A stretch of DNA of 64,000 nt. Source: CAJOLV01 sp045631885 (lineage in GTDB: Bacteria > Bacillota_I > Bacilli_A > RFN20 > CAG-826). Positions 24,960 to 34,120 of the stretch are shown here, one piece after another. The stretch spans positions 1-64,000 of the forward strand of contig JAZQVN010000028.1 in assembly GCA_045631885.1 (NCBI GenBank), given 5' to 3'. The stretch's first letter is position 1. Each line of letters starts with the position of its first letter. A program made the position numbers and the translations under genes. The notes beneath the pieces are model-generated. The model saw only the letters and a program-made list of their open reading frames with translations. It was not told where the DNA came from and ran no database searches.

Positions 24960-26030
24960 CTAGAGATAATAATCAAAACATTTTGAGGTTAATCGATTAT
25001 TTATGTCTCCGCGGTTCTCTTGAAGGAATTCTTTATTGGCTTTTAAGACTGTAACAAAGCCTTTTTCGGCGTTTTCCATCATTTCAGCAATCAAATCTTT
25101 GCTATCAAACCCTCTTGTGGGCTCAATTTTATCCGCTGCATAGATGATTCTGGCTAATAAAGACATCTTTTCATTCCCGGTCGCGTGGAATTTGATGGCT
25201 TCTAATATTTCTTCATCCACTACTTCGAACTCTTTTTTAGCGATATATTCACCCGCAAATTGGTGAAAAGCGAACCTTGGAAGGTCTAAATAGTCTTTAT
25301 AACACTCTTCCATAATTGCTTTTTGATCAATTTCTTTACCGATATCATGGAGTAAACCAGCGATTAAGGCTCTATCTGGACGAGGCAAATTGTTACTTTT
25401 TGCTATTTCGTAAGCTAATTTAGCGACTTGAACACTATGGTTATAGCGTTTTTCACCGATATAAGAACGGATTACAGGCACGAAATAGAGATTATTGGTC
25501 AAGATATAGTCAAAGACTCCATTTGCTAACTGGAGGCTTTTTAATGTGCGGATATCAGTGCTTGATAAGTCCATCATCTCTCCAGATATCTTTAACATGT
25601 GGTATTTTTGTATATTTTCTTCTTCTAATGGCAAATTTGGACGGGAGTAATAGATTAGTTGAACTAATTTAGAGATTTCTTCCGCTTCTCTCCACATATG
25701 GAACTTATTTACTTGATCAGTTCCTATAAGGAAATAGAATTTATCATTTGGATATTTATTAACAAAATATCTCACTGTTTCAATGGAGTAAGTTTGCTCT
25801 TTATCATTATTTACTTCGTAAAGGTCGATAGAAAAAGATGGATTATCTTTAATTGATAATTCCACCATTTCGACTCGGTGAGAAATATCAATCGATTCAT
25901 TTTTCCAAATGGAAAGTTTGCTCGGAATGAATATCACTTGGGCGTTTAGCTGCTTACTTGCTAATTCCGCCATATGGAGATGACCGAGATGAATCGGATT
26001 AAATGCACCACCGAATAATATTTTGTTCAT
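24960..26030 (-). CDS. nadD: Fused nicotinate-nucleotide adenylyltransferase and YqeK-type HD hydrolase
   Basis: Residues 1-180 are NadD, which makes deamido-NAD: GGAFNPIHLGHLHMA nucleotide motif and the SSTDIR motif. Residues about 185-356 are a YqeK-like HD domain (NHSVQVAKLAYEIA, LLHDIGKEID, HATGNEKMSLLARIIYAADKIEPTRGF). YqeK proteins hydrolyse diadenosine tetraphosphate symmetrically. In Bacillus nadD and yqeK are separate adjacent genes; here they are one 356-residue protein. Its ATG overlaps the yhbY stop (TAATG). It is last in the operon. Confidence 0.93.
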   Translation of the reverse strand: MNKILFGGAFNPIHLGHLHMAELASKQLNAQVIFIPSKLSIWKNESIDISHRVEMVELSIKDNPSFSIDLYEVNNDKEQTYSIETVRYFVNKYPNDKFYFLIGTDQVNKFHMWREAEEISKLVQLIYYSRPNLPLEEENIQKYHMLKISGEMMDLSSTDIRTLKSLQLANGVFDYILTNNLYFVPVIRSYIGEKRYNHSVQVAKLAYEIAKSNNLPRPDRALIAGLLHDIGKEIDQKAIMEECYKDYLDLPRFAFHQFAGEYIAKKEFEVVDEEILEAIKFHATGNEKMSLLARIIYAADKIEPTRGFDSKDLIAEMMENAEKGFVTVLKANKEFLQENRGDINNRLTSKCFDYYL

Positions 26031-26323
26031 TATTTGACTAATTTGATTTGTGGTTTCTCTTTATTCCTACGGAATAAGATAATAACTCTTCCCACGATTT
26101 GGACAACTTCCGCTTTTAAGCGCATTGATAAATCAACCGCTAATGGTTCCATTTCTCCATCATATCCCTTCATGACATCGATTTTAATTAACTCATGCGC
26201 GGTCAATGCTTTATCAAGCATATCAATTAAAGTATCGGAAATTTCTTTTTTACCGATTTGATATTTGATATTTGTTTGATTGGCTAAAGCCTTTAATTGT
26301 TTCTTTTGATTTTGGTTTAACAT
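26030..26323 (-). CDS. yhbY: YhbY-family CRM-domain RNA-binding protein
   Basis: A 97-residue CRM domain protein associated with the large ribosomal subunit precursor. The family pattern is clear: KKQLKALANQTNIKYQIGKKEISDTLI, HELIKIDVMKG and VVQIVGRVIILFRRN with the GRxxxLYR-like end. It sits two bases after yqeH and is coupled to nadD, as in Bacillus. Confidence 0.92.
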   Translation of the reverse strand: MLNQNQKKQLKALANQTNIKYQIGKKEISDTLIDMLDKALTAHELIKIDVMKGYDGEMEPLAVDLSMRLKAEVVQIVGRVIILFRRNKEKPQIKLVK

Positions 26324-26325
26324 AG

Positions 26326-27471
26326 TTATTTACCCATTTTGGCTAAGGATTCTTTAATCGCGACACCTTTTGGACAGATGACTCTGACGATTTGGCCTCT
26401 ACCTTCAAAGCTGACCCAGCCTAAACCCGATACGGCGATATCGTGTTCTTGACCATCTTTATCCATTGTATATTCAAAGACATCGTAATCGATGAATGTG
26501 GAATAACGATCACTGACTGGACGATATGTTCTCTTAATCCCGTTGTCACGGAAGAAGTTATCAACTTTGTTGCCTTTTAGTCTCTTCACTTCAATGCCTT
26601 CGGCACCGTAGAAATGGAAGGTAGAAATTCTACCTTTAATCATGATAAAGGCCGCTAATGAACCGACTGCCATCGCATCGCCTTCATCGAGGACGAGCTT
26701 TTGCATTTTGATTTCTTTCTTTGGAGTAATTAAAGCTTTTACTTCTTTTTCTACTTTACCTAATACTGATGTATTAAGGGAGAATCCTGGAACTTCATAT
26801 AATGAAGAGGAATTGCTGAGTGGCACTTCTAAGACTTTCACAGATGTACCTGGATAGTATTCAGAAGAGATGTTTCTCTTAGATTTATTCTTATAGCCTT
26901 TGAGCATTCTATTAATAATAGAAGTTTTACCAGAGGCTAAGGAACCGATTAAGTAGACATCGTGACCTTGTCTTAATTCATCCATTTTTTGGAATAATTC
27001 TTCTGGAACGAGTTTTTCAGTATTACCCACGACTCTCACACCGATTGGTTGAATACCGACTTCGTTGAATCTCGCTTCAATGTAGGAGCAGAGAACACTT
27101 GGTTCCACTCTCTTGCCGAATAAATCTAATTTAGTACCGATAACTAAAACGTTTAGCTTTCTAACTTTCTTCACGACTTCTGGATTTAATGTTCCATTAA
27201 ACGCGAATAAATCAACGACCCAAACGATTAAAGCGTCAGTAGCTTTCGCATCATCTAAAATCTTAAAGATTTCATCATCGACATCCGCTTCGAGCATGCC
27301 AGTATTAACGGCTTTCATCTTTTCATAACAGTTATGACAATAGATGACTTTGCTTTCAGCATCTTCGACTTCGAAATATTCTTTTTCTAAGAATCCAGCT
27401 TCGGATCTATCTTCGCTTTGTAATACCGCGCCACAGTTGAAGCAGCGCAACACTCTTCTAATCTTGCCCAT
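26326..27471 (-). CDS. yqeH: Ribosome biogenesis GTPase YqeH
   Basis: A circularly permuted GTPase needed for small-subunit assembly. It has an N-terminal four-cysteine zinc motif (CFNCGAVLQ and YCHNCYEKM). The permuted GTPase motifs follow: G4 GTKLDLFGK comes before G1 GSLASGKTSIINRML and G3-like EVPGFS. A C-terminal domain completes the 381 residues. It overlaps yqeG by 14 bases. Confidence 0.94.
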   Translation of the reverse strand: MGKIRRVLRCFNCGAVLQSEDRSEAGFLEKEYFEVEDAESKVIYCHNCYEKMKAVNTGMLEADVDDEIFKILDDAKATDALIVWVVDLFAFNGTLNPEVVKKVRKLNVLVIGTKLDLFGKRVEPSVLCSYIEARFNEVGIQPIGVRVVGNTEKLVPEELFQKMDELRQGHDVYLIGSLASGKTSIINRMLKGYKNKSKRNISSEYYPGTSVKVLEVPLSNSSSLYEVPGFSLNTSVLGKVEKEVKALITPKKEIKMQKLVLDEGDAMAVGSLAAFIMIKGRISTFHFYGAEGIEVKRLKGNKVDNFFRDNGIKRTYRPVSDRYSTFIDYDVFEYTMDKDGQEHDIAVSGLGWVSFEGRGQIVRVICPKGVAIKESLAKMGK

Positions 27472-27991
27472 AGAGAGTCCTCCAATCTATTAATTCGCCT
27501 TTTTTGGCATAATGTTTACGCATTGGTCGATCAAATAGACGATTGAAATGTGTAGTCCATTGATCTTCCTTAACTATTTTATCAGTTAAGACCATTCTAA
27601 TGTTAGCCTTATTAGCCATTCCAGCGTCGGTTAACATCTGATCGCCCACCATCATGAGTTCATCGACATTCCATCCTTTTTGTTTAATGAGTTTTTTAAT
27701 CTTGAAAGCGAACGGCTTGCCGCTACTCCAAAGATATTCGACACCTAATGAGTTAGCGTATGACCCAACTCTTTTGCCCTTATTATTAGAAATAATAAAA
27801 GGTGTGATACCATTTTCAATTAACAATTGAATATAGTTTCTTGTTCTTTCTGTTGGGGTATATAGACGATAGCTATCTAAAGTATTGTCTAAATCGACAA
27901 GTAATGTTTTAACATTAAACTTTTTCCAGAATCCTACGTCTATTTCGAATATGCTTTTAGCATGAGCGAATACCTTACGTCTTAAACACAT
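27458..27991 (-). CDS. yqeG: YqeG family HAD-type phosphatase
   Basis: A HAD-superfamily subclass IIIA hydrolase of 177 residues: LLVDLDNTLDSYR (nucleophile Asp), ISNNKGKRV, SGKPFAFKIKKLIKQ and MVGDQMLTDAGMANKA. The homologue is thought to be a mitochondrial-type PGP phosphatase relative, but its substrate is not certain. A longer frame starts at 28021, but a perfect TATAAT lies inside it, six bases before this ATG, so the shorter leaderless start is preferred. It heads the yqeG-yqeH-yhbY-nadD operon. Confidence 0.9.
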   Translation of the reverse strand: MCLRRKVFAHAKSIFEIDVGFWKKFNVKTLLVDLDNTLDSYRLYTPTERTRNYIQLLIENGITPFIISNNKGKRVGSYANSLGVEYLWSSGKPFAFKIKKLIKQKGWNVDELMMVGDQMLTDAGMANKANIRMVLTDKIVKEDQWTTHFNRLFDRPMRKHYAKKGELIDWRTLYGQD

Positions 27992-27997
27992 ATTGTT

Positions 27998-28003
27998 ATT
28001 ATA
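27998..28003 (-). promoter_or_regulatory. -10 element of yqeG operon (leaderless start)
   Basis: TATAAT on the minus strand ends six bases before the yqeG ATG. No good -35 is visible. Confidence 0.55.
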
Positions 28004-28057
28004 CCTTAATGGCTCTCTCATTTATACACAAATAAGTTTATAAATGATTTTACCGAT

Positions 28058-28093
28058 AAGAAAAACCGGCTTTTTTGTTCTTTCAGCCGGTTT
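28058..28093 (-). terminator. Terminator of parE-parC
   Basis: On the minus strand AAACCGGCT (28093-28085) and AGCCGGTTT (28071-28063) form a 9-bp stem followed by TTTCTT. Confidence 0.88.
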
Positions 28094-28109
28094 CTACGAA
28101 AGTATTCAA

Positions 28110-28138
28110 TTACTAAATATCTACTAAATATCTACTAA
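28110..28138 (-). repeat. Triple 11-bp TTAGTAG repeat, copy 4
   Basis: On the minus strand TTAGTAGATAT occurs twice and a third unit TTAGTAA follows, all 11 bases apart (plus-strand CTACTAA at 28132 and 28121, TTACTAA at 28110). It lies between the parC stop and its terminator and about 110 bases upstream of yqeG. Confidence 0.75.
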
Positions 28139-28166
28139 TCTATGGTTTTATATACTAAAGTATATA

Positions 28167-30923
28167 TTAGTCTAAATCATCGAAGAGATTCATCTGTTCG
28201 AATGATCCTGCGCCATCTTTATCTTCTTTTTTTGTTTTTTTGCTTGGTGCAGGAGCTTCTTCAACGATTTCTTCTTCAATTAAAGATAATTCTTCGTTAT
28301 TTTCTGGAGCGGATTCCACTATTTCGGAAGCTTCTTCTTCCGTAATTTCGTCATTATTTTCCACGACTCCTTCATTGTCGTTTAATAAGTCTTCTTGTTC
28401 AGATTCTTCATCTTCAACGACTTCTTCTTTTGGAATATAATGAGATTTCATATCTTTATTGATGCGTAGTAATTCTTGATCATAAAGCGCGGAAACGAAT
28501 GTTCTCGCTGGGATATTGATGTTCTTCTTCGCGTATTTATTGACGTCGATTGGTCTAAGGTCATCTATAACTAAGTTATAGATAGTTTGGTCACTTAGAT
28601 AGATATCGAGGCTGAAAGCTTCGTTTTTATCTTTGATTTTAATCGCGCCGATGACTTTATGAACATCACCTTTGAAGGACGGCATTAATAATTGTGGTTT
28701 GCCTAATCTATTCGTGCGTATAAACCTATTATTATCTAATACGCGTTGATGTCCTTTATCAGATAAAACAAGGAATTTTTCTCTTTCACCTTCATCAAAG
28801 CTGAGAAGAGCGACTAAAGAGTTCTTACCTAATTGAGAGATGGATTTCACGCCACCGGCTTTACTTCCGAGAATTGTTAAATCGTTCTCAGAGAATAAAG
28901 ATGCACTACCATTACTTGTAATAACAAGTAAATCATTATTTCCGGTTGTGACTTGGATAGCGACTACTTCATCTCCAGATAACAATTTCATGCATCTCAC
29001 TGGGCGAGAATGTTTATTGGAATCTAATGAGGAGAACGCCATACGTTTAATTTGACCAAATTTAGTTAAGAAGACGAGGAAAATATCGTTTCTAAAGGCA
29101 CTTATTGCCATGCCTTTAATCATCTTTTCTCCCGCGGCTAAATTGACAAATGTATTGATGTGAGTGCCTTCATCTTTCCATCTGTTTTCAGTTAATTTAT
29201 GGACAGGAATACATGCATAGTTACCTTGATTTGTAAAACAAATCAGGTAATCAGTGGTAAATACATTACCATAGCTGACTAATTCATCGCCAGCTTTTAA
29301 GCCTGGCAAAGCGTTTTCGCCACTACCTTTATAAGACTTGATACTACTTCTTTTTGCATAGCCATCTCTAGATAAGGCAACCATCACTTCTTCTTTAGCG
29401 ATTAATTGACGTTTATCGATTGGTCCAACTTCGACTTTATCTTCGATTTGTGTTCTTCTATCATCGCCATATTTTTCCGCGATGGCTTTTAAGTCTTTAA
29501 TCAAAACACGATTGAGTTTATTTGGATCTTCAATGATGCCTTTTAATGTTTCGATATCGCTTTCTAATTGCTTTTTCTCCTTTAGGAGAATTTCTTCATC
29601 AGTATGGCTTAATTTATATAAAGGCATTGTGACGATTGCTTCAGCTTGTTCATTAGAAAATTCGAAGCGCTTCATCAAGTTCACTTTACTATCGGATTTA
29701 TCTTTACTCTTACGGATAATATCGACTACTTCATTAATATTTAATGAAGCGGTGATTAAACCATCGACAATATGTAGTCTTTCTGTGAATTTATTTAAGT
29801 CGAATTTGCTCTTTCTAAGGACGACATCGACTTGGTGAGCAATATAAGCATCGATATATTCTAAAAGTGATAATGTTTTTGGAGAGCCATCAACAATGGC
29901 GACTATATTTGCGGAATAACCAGTTAATAATGGTGTTTTATTCATCAAATATTTGACCAAAAGGTCAACTTTGGCGTCTTTTTTGCAATCAATAACGATT
30001 CTGATGCCTTTCCAGTCGGATTCATCTCTAATTTCGATCATGCCGGAAACCGCTTTGGAGTGAATAATTTTGTCTATTTCATAGACAAGCTGACTTTTCA
30101 CCACTTTATAAGGTATTTCTGTGATGACAATTTGAATAATATCCTTTTGGTGAACGATTTGCGTTTTAGCCGCAACTTCGATTCTTCCACGACCGCTTAA
30201 ATAAATATTTCTTAACCCTTCTGAACGGTAAATAATACCACCACCTGGGAAATCTGGACCTTGGACGAATTGTAATAAGTCTTCAGTTGTCGCGGTTTTA
30301 TGATTGATACGATAAATGACCGCTTCGATGAGTTCTCTTAAGTTATGTGGAGGGATTTCAGTTGCTAAAGCAACTGCGATACCTTCTGTACCGTTTAAAA
30401 ATAAGTTTGGGAATCTACTTGGTAAGACTGTTGGTTCGAGCTCTGTATCATCGAAATTGAGCTGCATATCAACAGTGTTTTTATCAATATCACGGACTAA
30501 TTCATTAGATAATTCGCTTAATCTTGATTCGGTATAACGGTATGCGGCGGGTTGATCGCCATCGATTGAACCATTATTACCTTGGAAGTTGATTAAGGGG
30601 TATCTAATTTTCCAATCTTGAGACATTCTAGCGAGTGCTTCATAGATGGATGTATCACCATGTGGGTGGAAAGTACCCATAACCGCACCAACGGTATGAG
30701 CGCACTTTCTTGTTGGCTTATTAAAAGTGTTACCACTTTTATACATGGAGAAAATGATTCTTCTTTGAACTGGTTTAAGTCCATCTCTCACATCAGGAAT
30801 CGCTCTATCTTGAATGACGTATTTTGCGTAGGTCGCATAACGGTCAGACATGACATTTTCTAGAGGTTCCATCGAGATATTTTCTTCGATAACTTCTTCA
30901 ATCACTTCTTTTTTTCTGGCCAT
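28167..30923 (-). CDS. parC: DNA topoisomerase IV subunit A
   Basis: The cleavage subunit of topoisomerase IV, which unlinks daughter chromosomes. The catalytic Tyr lies in AAYRYTE (Y130); the quinolone region reads HPHGDTSIYEALARMSQDW, with Thr91 where ParC usually has Ser. A beta-propeller C-terminal domain (about 500-820) is followed by an acidic tail of about 80 residues ending FEQMNLFDDLD, which contains a Q-M-N-L-F clamp-type motif. 918 residues, longer than the roughly 805 of Bacillus ParC because of this tail. It starts one base after the parE stop. Confidence 0.94.
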   Translation of the reverse strand: MARKKEVIEEVIEENISMEPLENVMSDRYATYAKYVIQDRAIPDVRDGLKPVQRRIIFSMYKSGNTFNKPTRKCAHTVGAVMGTFHPHGDTSIYEALARMSQDWKIRYPLINFQGNNGSIDGDQPAAYRYTESRLSELSNELVRDIDKNTVDMQLNFDDTELEPTVLPSRFPNLFLNGTEGIAVALATEIPPHNLRELIEAVIYRINHKTATTEDLLQFVQGPDFPGGGIIYRSEGLRNIYLSGRGRIEVAAKTQIVHQKDIIQIVITEIPYKVVKSQLVYEIDKIIHSKAVSGMIEIRDESDWKGIRIVIDCKKDAKVDLLVKYLMNKTPLLTGYSANIVAIVDGSPKTLSLLEYIDAYIAHQVDVVLRKSKFDLNKFTERLHIVDGLITASLNINEVVDIIRKSKDKSDSKVNLMKRFEFSNEQAEAIVTMPLYKLSHTDEEILLKEKKQLESDIETLKGIIEDPNKLNRVLIKDLKAIAEKYGDDRRTQIEDKVEVGPIDKRQLIAKEEVMVALSRDGYAKRSSIKSYKGSGENALPGLKAGDELVSYGNVFTTDYLICFTNQGNYACIPVHKLTENRWKDEGTHINTFVNLAAGEKMIKGMAISAFRNDIFLVFLTKFGQIKRMAFSSLDSNKHSRPVRCMKLLSGDEVVAIQVTTGNNDLLVITSNGSASLFSENDLTILGSKAGGVKSISQLGKNSLVALLSFDEGEREKFLVLSDKGHQRVLDNNRFIRTNRLGKPQLLMPSFKGDVHKVIGAIKIKDKNEAFSLDIYLSDQTIYNLVIDDLRPIDVNKYAKKNINIPARTFVSALYDQELLRINKDMKSHYIPKEEVVEDEESEQEDLLNDNEGVVENNDEITEEEASEIVESAPENNEELSLIEEEIVEEAPAPSKKTKKEDKDGAGSFEQMNLFDDLD

Positions 30924-30924
30924 A

Positions 30925-32871
30925 TTACTTGACCTCCTTTAGGAAGGAGTCAACTTCGTTGAAGTCAACATTTTCCTCTACCCATTTCTTTCTTGCCGCG
31001 GTATCTTTACCCATTAGAGTTGATACTCTTGCTTCGGCAAGAAGTGGGTCTTCTATATCAACGCGGATTAAAAGTCTAGTTCTTGGATCCATCGTTGTTT
31101 CTTTTAATTGAACAGCGTCCATTTCACCAAGTCCTTTATAACGGGAAACTTTATATCCAGCGCCTACTTTCTTTTTCGCTTTTTCTAACCCTTCATCATC
31201 CCAAGCATATTCTTGTTTGAGTTTATGACCGGCATCTTCTTTATATATTCTATATAAAGGTGGTACCGCGATATAGACGTTACCATTGGTGATTAATGGT
31301 CTCATGAAATGATAGAAGAATGTCAAAAGTAATGTTTGAATATGACTTCCATCAACATCCGCATCGGTCATGATGATGATTTTACCGTAATGGATATCTT
31401 CAATGTTGAATGTTTGACCAAAACCCGCACCGATGGTATTGATAATGGTTGCAATTTCTTCATTTTTCATCACCGTGGCAATTGGTAAGCCATCTGTGTT
31501 TAATGGTTTACCTCTAAGAGGTAAAATTGCTTGATGCAATCTATCTCTACCTTTTTTCGCTGATCCACCAGCGGAATCACCTTCGACGATGAATAATTCG
31601 TTTTTCGCGTAATCTTTACTTTGAGCAGGTGTCAATTTATCAGATAAAATCACTTCAGATTTAGCTTTTTTCACACTTCTCGCGTCATCTTTTGCTTTTC
31701 TCGCAGCGATTCTCGCGGCTTGTGAATCGAGGCATTTCTTAATAATGATTGAGGCTAACTCTTTATTCTCGGTTAAGTAATAAGTAAACTTATTATAAAT
31801 CATATTTTGCACAATGTAGGTTGCTTCTTGAGTACCTAATTTGCCTTTTGTCTGTCCTTCGAATTCGAGTAATTTTTCCGGAATCTTAAGCGAAATGATC
31901 GCAGTTAAGCCTTCTCTAACATCATTTCCATCAAGTTTTTTACCACGCAAAATGTTATAAGTTTCACCAAAATCGTTTACTGCTCTAGTGATACCTGCAC
32001 GGAAGCCAGTTTCATGGGTTCCACCCTCTTTTGTTCTGACATTATTGACATAAGAAAGCACTGTTTCGTTATAGTCTTCAGAGCAATATTGGAGGGCTAT
32101 TTCAGTGGTAATTCCGGTGTTTTCATCGACATCAGAAAAGTCGGTAATTGGGGTCAATTCCTTCTTATTCACATTAATATGTGAAACGTATTCCACTAGT
32201 CCATTTTCATAATAGAACTCTTGATTATCGTTAGTTCTTTCATCGATTAAAATGAACTTCACACCCTTCATTAAAAAGGCACTTTCTTGAAGGTGACCAG
32301 CGATAGTTTCACGCTTAAAATCAACGGTTGTAAAGATGGTTGGATCGGGTTTAAATCTCACCAAAGTACCATGCTTTTTAGTTCCCCCTAATTTCTCTAA
32401 TGGAGTGACTAATTTGCCCCCATCTTCGAAGCGAATATGGTTAATTTCACCGTTTAAATAAACGGTGACATCACACCAAACTGAAAGAGCATTAGTGACA
32501 GATGCACCAACGCCGTGTAAGCCTGCAGCGGACTTATAAACCGCACTATTAAATTTGCCACCAGCATGTAATTCTGTGAAAACAATTTCAACAGCTGGTC
32601 GACCTGTTTCTTTATTGATACCGCAAGGAATACCTCTACCTTCATCAAGGACAGAAACACTACCATCTTTGTGGATGGTAACTGTGATCTTATCTCCGAA
32701 TCCAGAGAGTGCTTCGTCAACAGCGTTATCAACAACTTCCCATACTAAATGATGCAAACCTAGAGTGTTTGTTGAACCAATATACATCGCAGGTCTTTTT
32801 CTAACACCTTCTAAGCCTTGAAGAATGTGAATATCATCTGCACCATAAGATAATTTGTTGTTAACATCCAT
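30925..32871 (-). CDS. parE: DNA topoisomerase IV subunit B
   Basis: The ATPase subunit of topoisomerase IV. It has the GHKL ATPase domain (VWEVVDNAVDEALSG, DEGRGIP, GLHGVGASVTNALS), the transducer domain, the TOPRIM domain (LFIVEGDSAGGSAKKGRDR, IIMTDADVDGSHI) and the C-terminal YKGLGEM motif; 648 residues. Adjacent parC and divergent plsY, the Bacillus arrangement, favour ParE over GyrB. GGGAGG lies upstream. Confidence 0.95.
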   Translation of the reverse strand: MDVNNKLSYGADDIHILQGLEGVRKRPAMYIGSTNTLGLHHLVWEVVDNAVDEALSGFGDKITVTIHKDGSVSVLDEGRGIPCGINKETGRPAVEIVFTELHAGGKFNSAVYKSAAGLHGVGASVTNALSVWCDVTVYLNGEINHIRFEDGGKLVTPLEKLGGTKKHGTLVRFKPDPTIFTTVDFKRETIAGHLQESAFLMKGVKFILIDERTNDNQEFYYENGLVEYVSHINVNKKELTPITDFSDVDENTGITTEIALQYCSEDYNETVLSYVNNVRTKEGGTHETGFRAGITRAVNDFGETYNILRGKKLDGNDVREGLTAIISLKIPEKLLEFEGQTKGKLGTQEATYIVQNMIYNKFTYYLTENKELASIIIKKCLDSQAARIAARKAKDDARSVKKAKSEVILSDKLTPAQSKDYAKNELFIVEGDSAGGSAKKGRDRLHQAILPLRGKPLNTDGLPIATVMKNEEIATIINTIGAGFGQTFNIEDIHYGKIIIMTDADVDGSHIQTLLLTFFYHFMRPLITNGNVYIAVPPLYRIYKEDAGHKLKQEYAWDDEGLEKAKKKVGAGYKVSRYKGLGEMDAVQLKETTMDPRTRLLIRVDIEDPLLAEARVSTLMGKDTAARKKWVEENVDFNEVDSFLKEVK

Positions 32872-32885
32872 TGGCTATACCTCCC

Positions 32886-32909
32886 ATTTGTTTCTAATTA
32901 TAAACAAAT
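32886..32909. promoter_or_regulatory. Inverted repeat between divergent parE and plsY
   Basis: ATTTGTTT (32886-32893) and AAACAAAT (32902-32909) are perfect 8-bp arms with an 8-base spacer. The spacer includes part of the minus-strand TATAAT of parE (32897-32902). It could be a parE operator. Confidence 0.5.
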
Positions 32910-32913
32910 TAGG

Positions 32914-32941
32914 TTGAAATTATAAAGCAATTTAGTATAAT
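32914..32941 (+). promoter_or_regulatory. Promoter of plsY
   Basis: TTGAAA (32914-32919), a 16-base spacer and TATAAT (32936-32941), followed by AAGGAGGG before the ATG. Confidence 0.8.
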
Positions 32942-32968
32942 AAACGAGCATAAAATAAGGAGGGACTT

Positions 32969-33733
32969 ATGAATATATTATTTAATATATTAGCGGCATT
33001 ATTTTGTTTGATATTAGGTTATATTTTTGGTTCTATTCCCACCGCGGTTTGGATTGGAAAAATATTTTTCCATCGTGATCCAAGGTTAGAAGGAAGTAAA
33101 AATTCTGGTGGCACTAATGCCGGTAGATTATTCGGCAAAAAAATCGGTATTTTGGTTATTGTTTTAGATATGATCAAGCTTATCGTTCCAGTATGGATTG
33201 CCTTTTTGATGTTTACTTACATCAAATTTGGTGATAAATCGCTTTGCCCACTACCAACTGAATACAATCAATTTGATATGAATTTTGACTATATCATTGG
33301 TTGGCCAGTCTATTGGTTAACTGTGGTTGGTTGTATTTTTGGTCATTGCTATCCAATATTTGCCTCTTTCCAAGGAGGCAAGGGTTTCTCTTGCTATATG
33401 GGCACAATGATTGGAACCAACTGGATGTTTGGTATTGCCCCATCCATCGTTCTTTACTTCATCATTTTGAAAATTAACAAAAAAGTCTCTCTTACAGATT
33501 TGATTATGTCCGTTATTTTAACCTCTTTATCTTGGGTTTGGGCTATCCTTATGATGACTGGAGTTATTCCACATGACTTATTCTTATTACCAATGTATGG
33601 CCCAACATTAATGCCTGGTTGGATTTTCTCAACCTGTGCGACAATCAGCACAATTCTCGTCTTCTGGAGACATAGAGAAAACATTAAACGCATCATCGCA
33701 GGAACCGAAAGAACAATTTCTTGGATGAAGTAG
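32969..33733 (+). CDS. plsY: Acyl-phosphate glycerol-3-phosphate acyltransferase PlsY
   Basis: The membrane enzyme that makes lysophosphatidic acid from acyl-phosphate. Characteristic motifs: FGSIPTAVWIGK, GSKNSGGTNAGR, a glycine-rich FQGGKGFS loop and a final RHREN near the end; about seven membrane helices. At 254 residues it is longer than the usual 190-210, with an insertion around residues 80-105. It is divergent from parE, as in Bacillus. Confidence 0.93.
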   Translation: MNILFNILAALFCLILGYIFGSIPTAVWIGKIFFHRDPRLEGSKNSGGTNAGRLFGKKIGILVIVLDMIKLIVPVWIAFLMFTYIKFGDKSLCPLPTEYNQFDMNFDYIIGWPVYWLTVVGCIFGHCYPIFASFQGGKGFSCYMGTMIGTNWMFGIAPSIVLYFIILKINKKVSLTDLIMSVILTSLSWVWAILMMTGVIPHDLFLLPMYGPTLMPGWIFSTCATISTILVFWRHRENIKRIIAGTERTISWMK

Positions 33734-33762
33734 TTAGTAGAATATTAGTAGTTTTATAGTAA
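33734..33762 (+). repeat. Triple 11-bp TTAGTAG repeat, copy 5
   Basis: TTAGTAG at 33734 and 33745 and a degenerate ATAGTAA at 33756, 11 bases apart. It begins directly after the plsY stop and is followed by the terminator. Confidence 0.7.
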
Positions 33763-33765
33763 AGG

Positions 33766-33795
33766 CATACTCTTAAGAGTATGTTTTTATTTTTT
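33766..33795 (+). terminator. Terminator of plsY
   Basis: CATACTC, loop TTAA and GAGTATG (33766-33783), then TTTTTATTTTTT. Confidence 0.88.
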
Positions 33796-34084
33796 ATGAA
33801 AAGTCACCTTTGAAAGCAGGTGCCAGATTACCTTTTATTGTGCGGTGATTTACGATTCGCTTTTTCGCGTTTACCGATTCTCAATATTTCTATCTAGTTT
33901 ATAAGGACAGGTCCCACTATTTCTTTACCTTTCTTCGCGGTTTTTAATATGCTAATTCGATTAACTTACATTAACTATCCTTATTCTGCATTTTAAAATA
34001 GCTCTTTTCAGCCTTATTTACAGAAACGAGTATCTAATCGTTCTTTCTCTTTTCGTGTCTTAAATGGGCTATTTTGATAAAAGA
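33796..34084. other. Unassigned intergenic segment of about 290 bases
   Basis: No credible reading frame and no strong promoter on either strand. It contains CACCT/AGGTG (about 33807-33824) and a long-range inverted repeat AAAATAGC/GCTATTTT enclosing about 65 bases near 33992-34076, with ACGA/CGTT pairing inside. It could be an RNA, a decayed gene or spacer; the sequence does not decide. Confidence 0.3.
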
Positions 34085-34109
34085 AAAATCCCCATAAGGG
34101 GATTTATCA
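34085..34109 (-). terminator. Terminator of efp-yneF
   Basis: On the minus strand AATCCCC, TTAT and GGGGATT (about 34107-34090) are followed by TTTCTTTT. Confidence 0.88.
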
Positions 34110-34120
34110 ATTGAATTTAC

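Noticed and set aside
28001..28021. Upstream ATG for yqeG
   Set aside because: The -10 box TATAAT lies within the extra codons, and the shorter protein matches the family start.
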